A DNA stretch of 5,832 bases from an uncultured Prevotella sp. (GTDB lineage: Bacteria; Bacteroidota; Bacteroidia; Bacteroidales; Bacteroidaceae): assembly GCA_937889855.1 (NCBI GenBank), contig CALBYK010000112.1:1-5832 (forward strand), written 5' to 3'. Made by a program: the position numbers and the translations under genes. Below the pieces are notes generated by a model that was given only the letters and a program-made list of their open reading frames with translations, was not told where the DNA came from and made no database searches. Below, in pieces: positions 1 through 5,832 of this stretch (positions are counted from its first letter, which is position 1; each line of letters begins with the position of its first letter).

Positions 1-1668
1 CTGGAAGCCGTATTCGCTCTGAAACCTCACGCGATGGTCATAATAAGCCTCAAAAGGTTGTGCTCCATGCCATACACCCCAGAAATGATCGTCACCATTC
101 TTTCCGTCGCTCGGGGTCGTCTCGAATGCATAAGGCGACGACGGACGGTAGGCAACGTCGGGATCACACTCACGCACTACGTCAGGCAGAGTCTTGAAGA
201 AGATGTCGTGCTGCATCTTGCCCACACGCTCGCCATAACCAATAGCGTCAAGCTGTTTTTTCTTGTTGCCCCATCCATACCACACATCCTGACACTCGTT
301 GTTGCCTACAAACACTGCAATGCAAGGATGGTTGCGCAGACGGCGCACATTATATATTGCCTCGTCACGCACTGAGGCAAGGAAGGCGGAGTCGGCCTCA
401 TAGGTACAGCAGGCAAACATGAAGTCCTGCCACACGAGTATTCCTGCACGATCGCAGGCACGGTAGAAGGCATCGTCTTCGTAGATACCGCCACCCCACA
501 CGCGGATGATATTCATATTCACAGCCTTAGCATCGTCCACCACACGCTGATAAACAGAGTCGCTGCATCGCGAGAGGAAGTTGTCGTTGGGCACCATATT
601 GGAACCTTTGGCATAGAGCGGTTGTCCATTAAGTTCAAAATACAGACTGTGTCCATACCGGTCCTTGTCATTGTGAAGCCTCAGCGAGCGTATGCCCACA
701 TCCTCGTGCGATGTGCCTACTGATATGCCATCTACAAACAGTGTGGTAACGAAATCGTAGAGATAAGGTTCCCCCAGTCCGTTGGTCCACCACAGACGCG
801 GCTTCTGCACCACATAGTCAATAGCCACATGGTTCATGCCTTTCCTCAATGCCACACTGCATGTTGCCACCTGCTTGCCGTCAGCCGACACTGTGAGTGT
901 CGCATCGGACACATTATGATTGCTCTCCACCTCCACAACAGTCGTCATGCGCGCCCGCCTCCTGTTGACATCGATTTGCCGGTGCCACACATTGGCTATC
1001 TTCTCACCGCTCCATGTTTCAAGCTGCACGGGACGCCATATGCCTGATGTCACAAGACGCGGTCCCCAGTCCCAACCATACTCATAGCTAGCTGTACGCG
1101 CGAAAGGGCTTATAGTTTTGTCGAATATGCCGCCAATGGCCGACTGGTCGGGACCGGTGTTGTGGCGATATGGCAAGGCATCGAACTTCGGGACATTGCG
1201 TTTTATCGGAGAATGGAAATACACCTCGAGATGATTGCGTCCGGTCTTGAGCAAACCTTTCACATTGCAGCGCCACTCGCAGTGCATATTATCTGTGCTT
1301 ACAAGTTTATGACTGTTGAGATATACATCGGCATAGGTATCGAGCCCCTTGAACACTATCTCCTGCGTCTCGGCAGACAACTCGTCGACAGAAGGCATGA
1401 TATAGGTCTCATACATCCAGTCCTCCTTGTCTATCCACTGCACCCCACGCTCGTTGAGTCGGAAGAACGGGTCGTCGATGATATGGTTGCGCATAAGGTC
1501 GAGATGCACGTTGCCTGGCACACGTGCATCGTGCCATATCTCCGACGAGCCTTGGCGGAAGCGCCACCCAGAGTCAATCTGCCTTACCTTGATTTTGGCA
1601 TCAGCCGTAGCTACACTTGCAAAAAGTGCGACTACGGCTGACAAAACAATATTTGAAATTCTCTTCAT
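1..1668 (-). CDS. GH2 beta-mannosidase, secreted, 3' end missing
   Basis: This exo-enzyme should release mannose from the non-reducing ends of beta-mannosides. The window holds the first 556 codons; family members run about 800-900 aa, so roughly 300 C-terminal residues lie beyond the left edge. It is translated in the frame starting at the ATG at 1668-1666. An N-terminal signal peptide (K2-R3, hydrophobic 4-20, likely cleavage after TADA at 24, no lipobox) indicates periplasmic location. A sugar-binding-like domain (about 26-215) carries the beta-mannosidase signature YGWDWGPRLVTSGIWRPV (197-214). An Ig-like sandwich follows (about 220-330), then the catalytic barrel with RVWGGGIYEDDAFY (389-402), GILVWQDFMFACC (409-421), the acid/base E458 in VGNNE (codon 297-295) and the nucleophile E552 in SEYGFQ (codon 15-13). 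The 94-residue spacing between the two glutamates suits GH2 beta-mannosidases. The signatures argue against beta-galactosidase or beta-glucuronidase. An exo-beta-glucosaminidase-like specificity is less likely but not excluded. It is probably co-transcribed with the GH36 gene. Confidence 0.94.
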   Translation of the reverse strand, partial: MKRISNIVLSAVVALFASVATADAKIKVRQIDSGWRFRQGSSEIWHDARVPGNVHLDLMRNHIIDDPFFRLNERGVQWIDKEDWMYETYIMPSVDELSAETQEIVFKGLDTYADVYLNSHKLVSTDNMHCEWRCNVKGLLKTGRNHLEVYFHSPIKRNVPKFDALPYRHNTGPDQSAIGGIFDKTISPFARTASYEYGWDWGPRLVTSGIWRPVQLETWSGEKIANVWHRQIDVNRRRARMTTVVEVESNHNVSDATLTVSADGKQVATCSVALRKGMNHVAIDYVVQKPRLWWTNGLGEPYLYDFVTTLFVDGISVGTSHEDVGIRSLRLHNDKDRYGHSLYFELNGQPLYAKGSNMVPNDNFLSRCSDSVYQRVVDDAKAVNMNIIRVWGGGIYEDDAFYRACDRAGILVWQDFMFACCTYEADSAFLASVRDEAIYNVRRLRNHPCIAVFVGNNECQDVWYGWGNKKKQLDAIGYGERVGKMQHDIFFKTLPDVVRECDPDVAYRPSSPYAFETTPSDGKNGDDHFWGVWHGAQPFEAYYDHRVRFQSEYGFQ

Positions 1669-1686
1669 ATTGCAAAAAAAAATGAT
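1669..1686 (-). promoter_or_regulatory. 18-bp GH36/GH2 gap with nine-T tract
   Basis: The spacer between the GH36 stop (TAA at 1689-1687) and the GH2 start holds nine consecutive T on the transcribed strand (complement of 1674-1682), ending 5 bases before the ATG. No Shine-Dalgarno sequence is present. The short spacing supports co-transcription and possibly coupled translation. Confidence 0.45.
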
Positions 1687-3876
1687 TTACTCACGTATCA
1701 GTTCTATGATATGGCTCACCATATCGTTTGACGACAACAGCGTAAGCCCCACCTTCATAAGATAGTCGCCAGTATAGGTCTTGCCGTCACAATCGAGCCA
1801 CGACTGGCGACCAGGCATAAGACTCACCTCCTTTACGGTGTAGCGCGCGTCGGGATCGAGTCCTTGAAGACGTGTCGGCAGAATATTCTCTCCATAGCGC
1901 GGATGAATGTCATAGGCGAAGAGCAGTGCCTTTGAACCGTCCTCTGCATTGCGTTGCAGCACACAGTGGTTGCCCTCGTAAGGCGACACGAGGCGGTAGA
2001 GCTCGGGGCTGAATATCACGGGCTTCAGACGGTTGTATTCCTTGATGGCCGACTGGCAGTACAGCCGGTCCTCGTCGCTCATCTTCTTCAGGCCGATGTC
2101 GAAACCGAGCTTGCAGGCGAATGCCACATCAACACGGAATTTCACAGAAGCGCGTCCGTTCCATTCGGTCACATGAGCACACATTGCCTTAGACGGCATG
2201 AAGTGAGAGTAGCCCCACTGGATAAAGAGACGCTCTACGGGGTCGGTATTGTCGGAGCACCAATACTCGGTGAAATACTTCAGAGCCTCGTAGTCGCAGC
2301 GCCCGCCTCCACCCGAGCAGAGCATCATGCGCAGTTCGGGATAGTTTTTGTGGATGCGGTCAAGCACCTTGTAGAGTCCACGCACATAGTCTATATACAG
2401 ATTGCCTTGGTTCTGTCCTTCGTATGGAGAGTAGATATTGGTGATAGGGCTATTGCAGTCCCACTTGAAGAACTTGAGGCGCGGATTCTGTTTCATCAGT
2501 TTGTCGATGATGCCATACACATACTCCTGCACTTTAGGATTGGTGAGGTCGAGCACAAGCTGGTTGCGGAAGTTGTAGGTATCGCGGTTGGGCAGGCGCA
2601 AAATCCATTCCGGATGTTTCTCGGCAAGTTCGCTCTTAGGGTTGACCATCTCCGGCTCTATCCACAATCCGAACTCCACCCCACGGTCGTTGGCAGCCTT
2701 CACGAGATAAGGAATGCCGTTAGGCAGTTTGTCGGCGGTCTCGTCCCAGTCACCCAGTCCAGCATGATCATCCTTACGCGGATACTTGTTGCCAAACCAT
2801 CCGTCGTCGAGCAAGAACATGTCCACGCCAAGGTCCTTTGCCTCGCCGATAAGTTCTGTGAGTTTTTGCTCGTTGAAGTCGAAATAGGTGTTCTCCCAGT
2901 TATTGAGCAGTGTCATGCGGTCATCGTTGCCCTTGTAGAGCTGGTGGCGCACAGCCCAACGCTGGAAGTTGCGGCTACCCTCGCCCACTCCTTTCGTTGA
3001 GATAGTGAAATAGAAATCGGGCGTGCGAAACGTCTCTCCGCTCTTGAGCGTATACCGGCTCGCATCGGGATTGATACCGCTTATGATGCGCAACGCGTTG
3101 TCGTGATCGACCTCGAATGTGAAGCGGAAATTGCCTGTCCATCCTAATGTACCCATGACCACAGTACCCTCGTTTTCGCTCACCTTGCCGCCAAGTCCAA
3201 CCTCAAAGAACGGCTGTGTGAACATATTGGCACGTGTGCCGAGGCGCGTGTCGACAATCTTGCGACCATAGTTGAGCGGTGCCTGCTGCATGCGCATCTC
3301 CTTCGCCCAGTCAGATCCAAACTCGTTGAGATAATAGCATGAGTTCTCAAAATACAGCATCGATGATGCGTAACGGCCTATCTGCACCGGCTTTTTCTCG
3401 TTGTGCGAAATCTCGCTCCACTGGCGTATGATGTTCTCCTTGGGATATGTCACATAGTGTAGAGTGACGTTCACTGGATAGACAGAATCCTTGAGCCGTA
3501 TGACTGTCTCTGTGGCACCGTCCTCTGCTGCCCTCTGCTCGTGCGACACATACTTCAACACAGAGGTTGGGTTGCCATCGGCATGGCGGATTTCGAAAGC
3601 AGGCTCATAATAGTCTTCTGTTCCCATAACCGGGTAAGCCTCATAGCCGGCGATGCTTGCGCTTGTCGGTATGATGTATGGCATTGCGAGGTTGTCGAGA
3701 TTTGTGGCTGCCGACAGTCGCTCGCCAAGGTAGGTCTGGTAGAGACGGCCGTTGTCCTTCACTTGCAGCACAAGCTGCGTAGAGTTGGTCGTTATAGATA
3801 TGTTTGTCTTTGCCACCACCGATGATGCTGACAGACAGCACATAGCTACAAGTGTAATAAATGGTTTGTTCATCAT
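1687..3876 (-). CDS. GH36 alpha-galactosidase, secreted
   Basis: This enzyme should hydrolyse terminal alpha-1,6-galactose from galactomannan or raffinose-type oligosaccharides with retention of configuration. It is complete at 729 aa, the usual size of bacterial GH36 alpha-galactosidases. An N-terminal signal peptide (about 1-22, probable cleavage after SSVVA) suggests periplasmic location. The N-terminal beta-sandwich domain runs to about 315. The catalytic barrel then shows NWENTYFDF (326-334), LLDDGWFG (355-362), LWIEPEMV (404-411), the nucleophile D473 in KWDCN, the galactose-site motif SGGGGRCD (521-528) and the acid/base motif CSDNTDP (540-546). A C-terminal beta domain follows. Start choice: two adjacent ATGs lie at 3876 and 3873, and either gives the signal peptide. 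The frame stays open upstream to 4035, but those 53 residues overlap the HTCS gene, are Arg/Ser-rich and would bury the signal peptide, so they are excluded. It lies 40 bp after the HTCS gene and 18 bp before the GH2 gene, probably co-transcribed. Galactomannan as substrate is inferred from the GH2 neighbour. Confidence 0.96.
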   Translation of the reverse strand: MMNKPFITLVAMCCLSASSVVAKTNISITTNSTQLVLQVKDNGRLYQTYLGERLSAATNLDNLAMPYIIPTSASIAGYEAYPVMGTEDYYEPAFEIRHADGNPTSVLKYVSHEQRAAEDGATETVIRLKDSVYPVNVTLHYVTYPKENIIRQWSEISHNEKKPVQIGRYASSMLYFENSCYYLNEFGSDWAKEMRMQQAPLNYGRKIVDTRLGTRANMFTQPFFEVGLGGKVSENEGTVVMGTLGWTGNFRFTFEVDHDNALRIISGINPDASRYTLKSGETFRTPDFYFTISTKGVGEGSRNFQRWAVRHQLYKGNDDRMTLLNNWENTYFDFNEQKLTELIGEAKDLGVDMFLLDDGWFGNKYPRKDDHAGLGDWDETADKLPNGIPYLVKAANDRGVEFGLWIEPEMVNPKSELAEKHPEWILRLPNRDTYNFRNQLVLDLTNPKVQEYVYGIIDKLMKQNPRLKFFKWDCNSPITNIYSPYEGQNQGNLYIDYVRGLYKVLDRIHKNYPELRMMLCSGGGGRCDYEALKYFTEYWCSDNTDPVERLFIQWGYSHFMPSKAMCAHVTEWNGRASVKFRVDVAFACKLGFDIGLKKMSDEDRLYCQSAIKEYNRLKPVIFSPELYRLVSPYEGNHCVLQRNAEDGSKALLFAYDIHPRYGENILPTRLQGLDPDARYTVKEVSLMPGRQSWLDCDGKTYTGDYLMKVGLTLLSSNDMVSHIIELIRE
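1708..1725 (-). repeat. Perfect 7-bp inverted repeat in the 3' end of the GH36 gene
   Basis: GATATGG (1708-1714) and CCATATC (1719-1725) are perfect inverted copies around a 4-base loop. In the minus-strand transcript they would form a 7-bp hairpin within codons near the C-terminus of GH36 (around D-M-V-S-H-I). A run of nine U follows (plus-strand A run 1674-1682), but it starts about 25 nt after the stem, too far for a standard intrinsic terminator. The repeat may simply follow from the codons used. Confidence 0.45.
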
Positions 3877-3902
3877 TATTTTTATGTTAAGATAATTTTT
3901 AT
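3875..3902. repeat. AT-rich 11-bp direct repeat upstream of GH36
   Basis: ATTATTTTTAT at 3875-3885 and ATAATTTTTAT at 3892-3902 (plus strand) match at 10 of 11 positions, with starts 17 bp apart. The proximal copy overlaps the first ATG of the GH36 gene. AraC-type regulators often bind direct repeats, but in sequence this AT-rich the match may be chance or may only reflect the A-rich translation start region. Confidence 0.4.
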
Positions 3903-3916
3903 ATTTTACGGTGTCT
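3877..3916 (-). promoter_or_regulatory. AT-rich gap and translation start region before GH36
   Basis: These 40 bp between the HTCS stop and the GH36 start are strongly AT-rich. On the transcribed strand they read as A-rich sequence running into the double ATG, with no Shine-Dalgarno motif. A-rich leaders without Shine-Dalgarno are usual in Bacteroidetes. I found no match to the Bacteroidetes promoter elements (-7 TAnnTTTG with -33 TTTG) in the gap and no hairpin/U-tract terminator, so read-through from the HTCS gene is the simplest reading. The gap also holds a near-perfect 11-bp direct repeat, listed separately. Confidence 0.5.
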
Positions 3917-5832
3917 TTATTTGTTCTTCTTGCGGTTCTGCCTTTCGAAGTCTTTCGGACTGATGCCGAACTGGGCGAAGAATATCTTGCTGAAATACGA
4001 TGGCGACGAGATGCCCACCATATAGCAGATGTCACCGATGAGATACTTTCCCTCCTGTATAAGCTCGGCAGCCTTCTTCAACTTCACGGTGCGTATGAGT
4101 TCTACGGGCGACATATTAAAAACTATTTTTATCTTGCGCAACAGGCTCGAATGGCTCATGCACAGAATATTTGCCATTGTCTCGACGTTGAAGTTCTCCT
4201 CACCCACGTGGTCCTCGATAATCTGTATCACCTTCTTCATGAAGTCTTCGTCGGCCTTGGGCATGTGCATGTTCTCAACCGTAAAGAAAGGTTTCTTCTG
4301 GAACGACTCGCGCTCACGCTGGCGATTCTCGAGCAGCGACTGAATGAGCTGACGGAAATACTTTATCGAGAACGGCTTCTCGATATAAGCCTCGGCACCG
4401 AGTTTCAGCCCCTTTATCTTGCTGTCGAGGTCGTTCTTGGCAGTTATAAACACGAGAGGGATATGCGAAAGGTTGAGGTCGGTCTTCACCGTCTTGCACA
4501 ACTCGAAGCCGTCCATCTCAGGCATCATCACGTCCGACACGATTATGTCTATCTTGCTCGCCGCAAGCCGCTGAAGTGCCTCCTTACCGTTGCAGGCAGT
4601 CTCCACGGTGAACATCATGTTCACTTGCTCGGCAATGAACTCGCGCATACTGTCGTTGTCCTCCACAATGAGCACGGTGTAGCCACGCGGCTCGTCCTTC
4701 ACCTGGTTGGTGTCGTCGGCGAGCACATAGTCGGGCGACTCCATTGTCTGAAGGTTGTTCTGCTCTACGCCCTCCTTGTTGAGAGGAATCCTCATTACAA
4801 ACGTGTTGTCCACATTGTCGTTGGCATCGAGGGTCAGCGAGCCTCCAAGCAGCCGTGCCAACGACAGCGACAGAGGCAGACCTATGCCCACGCCATTCTC
4901 TCCGCTGTTCGACTTGTCTATCTGATAGAACGGCTCGAAGATGTGCTTCTCGTCGTCCTTTGAAATCTTCGTGCCGTCGCTCGCCACACTCACGGCGAAA
5001 CTGCTGTCGTCGGCAGCGAGCGTGACATTTATATTATGTCGTGCATACTTCAAGGCATTGTTCAGCAGATTGCTGAGAATCTTGGTAACAGCCTCACGGT
5101 CGACCGAGGCCACCAAAGGCTCGTCAAACGTGATGTTGCGCGTGAGTGTCTTCTTGCGCAACTGTATGGTCGGCTCAAAGCGGTCGACGGTCTCATTGAC
5201 GAGGGCCACGATGTCCACATTCTCAAATTTCAGCGACATACGGTTAGAACCCAACTTCTGAAAATCGAGCAACTGCCCCGTGAGATTGAGCAGACGCCGC
5301 GTATTCTGGCGCATCACCTTCAGATAGTGCGCTATGCGTTGGTTGCGTGTGCCAATCTCCTCTATTGCCTCAAGCGGCGCATCGATAAGGGTGAGCGGTG
5401 TACGTATCTCATGCGCAACCTCGGTGAAGAAGTTCACCTTGTTCTGATACAACTCCTTTTCCTTGCTGATTGCATAGAGGCGCTGACGCTCGCGCATCTG
5501 ACGCTCCTTGTGCTCGCGATACCACACAAACCAGCGTCCTACAACAGCACCCAAGAGCAATATATATATAATGTATGCCCACACCGACTGCCACCAAGGC
5601 GGACATATAACGATGGTCATCTCTTTCCTGGCGGTCTGCCCATGATTATCCACCCTCACGCAGAGTTTGTATGTACCGGGCTGAAGGTTGGTGAACGACA
5701 CTCGGTTGTCAATCATCCTTATCCACTCACCGTTGCCCGGTTCTATGCGGTAACTGTAGACACCACTGCCGCCGGCTCCAAATTCCGGCGACACGGCTTC
5801 AAGCGAGAAAGTGGCCATATCGTAAGGAAGCA
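3917..5832 (-). CDS. Hybrid two-component system regulator (HTCS), 5' end missing
   Basis: This is the C-terminal part of a one-protein sensor kinase/transcription activator that controls a polysaccharide utilization locus. The frame is open to the right edge, so the true start and the periplasmic beta-propeller sensor lie outside. Residues are numbered from the Met at 5818, which is an internal Met and not a start. Order of parts: end of a Y_Y_Y domain (about 1-71); one membrane segment (about 78-98); a HisKA dimerization helix with the phospho-acceptor H136 in AHEIRTP; a HATPase domain with N box (N250, N253, N254), D281-G282 and the glycine-rich GVGIGL at 309-314; a receiver domain (about 381-496) with E386/D387, phospho-acceptor D429 in SDVMMPEMDG, T459 and K481; and a C-terminal AraC-type double helix-turn-helix (about 525-628) ending in GISPKDF. 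All phosphorelay residues are present, so it looks functional. The linked GH36 and GH2 genes suggest it senses galactomannan- or mannan-derived oligosaccharides; the ligand is inferred. Stop TAA at 3919-3917. Confidence 0.96.
   Translation of the reverse strand, partial: LPYDMATFSLEAVSPEFGAGGSGVYSYRIEPGNGEWIRMIDNRVSFTNLQPGTYKLCVRVDNHGQTARKEMTIVICPPWWQSVWAYIIYILLLGAVVGRWFVWYREHKERQMRERQRLYAISKEKELYQNKVNFFTEVAHEIRTPLTLIDAPLEAIEEIGTRNQRIAHYLKVMRQNTRRLLNLTGQLLDFQKLGSNRMSLKFENVDIVALVNETVDRFEPTIQLRKKTLTRNITFDEPLVASVDREAVTKILSNLLNNALKYARHNINVTLAADDSSFAVSVASDGTKISKDDEKHIFEPFYQIDKSNSGENGVGIGLPLSLSLARLLGGSLTLDANDNVDNTFVMRIPLNKEGVEQNNLQTMESPDYVLADDTNQVKDEPRGYTVLIVEDNDSMREFIAEQVNMMFTVETACNGKEALQRLAASKIDIIVSDVMMPEMDGFELCKTVKTDLNLSHIPLVFITAKNDLDSKIKGLKLGAEAYIEKPFSIKYFRQLIQSLLENRQRERESFQKKPFFTVENMHMPKADEDFMKKVIQIIEDHVGEENFNVETMANILCMSHSSLLRKIKIVFNMSPVELIRTVKLKKAAELIQEGKYLIGDICYMVGISSPSYFSKIFFAQFGISPKDFERQNRKKNK

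Noticed and set aside
306..494. Short minus-strand open frame within the GH2 gene
   Set aside because: It is an out-of-frame reading of the GH2 catalytic-domain coding sequence; the in-frame translation carries the VWGGGIYEDD and VGNNE motifs across this stretch.
1162..1641. Open frame of 159 codons on the plus strand, opposite the GH2 gene
   Set aside because: The minus strand here encodes the N-terminal domains of a GH2 beta-mannosidase with signal peptide and family signatures; the plus-strand frame has no domain and no start context.
1674..1725. Intrinsic terminator after the GH36 gene
   Set aside because: The only clear stem (1708-1725) is about 25 nt upstream of the U-tract, and the sequence directly before the U-tract offers only a 4-bp A/U-rich pairing with a long loop, so a standard terminator is not supported.
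1954..3000. Open frame of 348 codons on the plus strand, opposite the GH36 gene
   Set aside because: It lies wholly antisense to a gene with intact GH36 catalytic motifs, its translation shows no recognisable domain, and it is rich in His/Val/Leu as expected from reading that gene backwards. Rare use of TTA, CTA and TCA codons in the real gene leaves few stops on the other strand.
3877..4035. Upstream extension of the GH36 frame to an ATG at 4035
   Set aside because: The extra 53 residues overlap the 3' end of the HTCS gene, are Arg/Ser-rich and would place the signal peptide internally. The ATG pair at 3876/3873 puts the signal peptide at the N-terminus.
3911..4963. Open frame of 350 codons on the plus strand, opposite the HTCS gene
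   Set aside because: It is antisense to the well-supported kinase, receiver and AraC domains, has no recognisable motif, and has the same His/Leu/Val-rich shadow composition.
5560..5573. TA-repeat tract resembling a promoter or low-complexity repeat
   Set aside because: It encodes Tyr/Ile codons of the HTCS membrane segment in frame and has no partner -33 element on either strand that I could see.

Overview
The window looks like part of a polysaccharide utilization locus (PUL) from a Bacteroidales bacterium. Prevotellaceae, Muribaculaceae or a Bacteroides relative would all fit; I cannot place the genus. The evidence is a hybrid two-component system regulator (HTCS: periplasmic Y_Y_Y sensor end, membrane segment, histidine kinase, receiver and AraC-type DNA-binding domain in one chain), a fusion found almost only in Bacteroidetes, followed by secreted glycoside hydrolases. 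The starts have A/T-rich upstream sequence and no Shine-Dalgarno motif, also typical of that phylum.

All genes are on the minus strand and the window is almost fully coding. In transcription order: (i) 5832-3917, the C-terminal two thirds or less of an HTCS regulator, with its N-terminal sensor beyond the right edge; (ii) after 40 bp, 3876-1687, a complete GH36 alpha-galactosidase with a signal peptide; (iii) after 18 bp, 1668-1, a GH2 beta-mannosidase with a signal peptide, cut by the left edge just after its catalytic nucleophile. No RNA gene, mobile element, CRISPR array or convincing intrinsic terminator is visible. The only non-coding DNA is the two short gaps.

Taken together, the enzymes fit stepwise exo-degradation of galactomannan or galactomanno-oligosaccharides in the periplasm: GH36 removes alpha-1,6-galactosyl side groups and GH2 then releases mannose from the non-reducing end of the exposed beta-mannan chain. 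The adjacent HTCS would sense an oligosaccharide from the same polymer and activate the locus. The enzyme families are seen directly in catalytic motifs; the galactomannan substrate is inferred from the pairing. SusC/SusD transport proteins and an endo-mannanase (GH26 or GH5), expected nearby, are not in the window.

I see no new kind of biological system. The points most worth a second look are the tight HTCS-GH36-GH2 arrangement with no obvious promoter in the gaps, a hairpin plus nine-U tract at the GH36/GH2 junction, and an AT-rich direct repeat before the GH36 gene.
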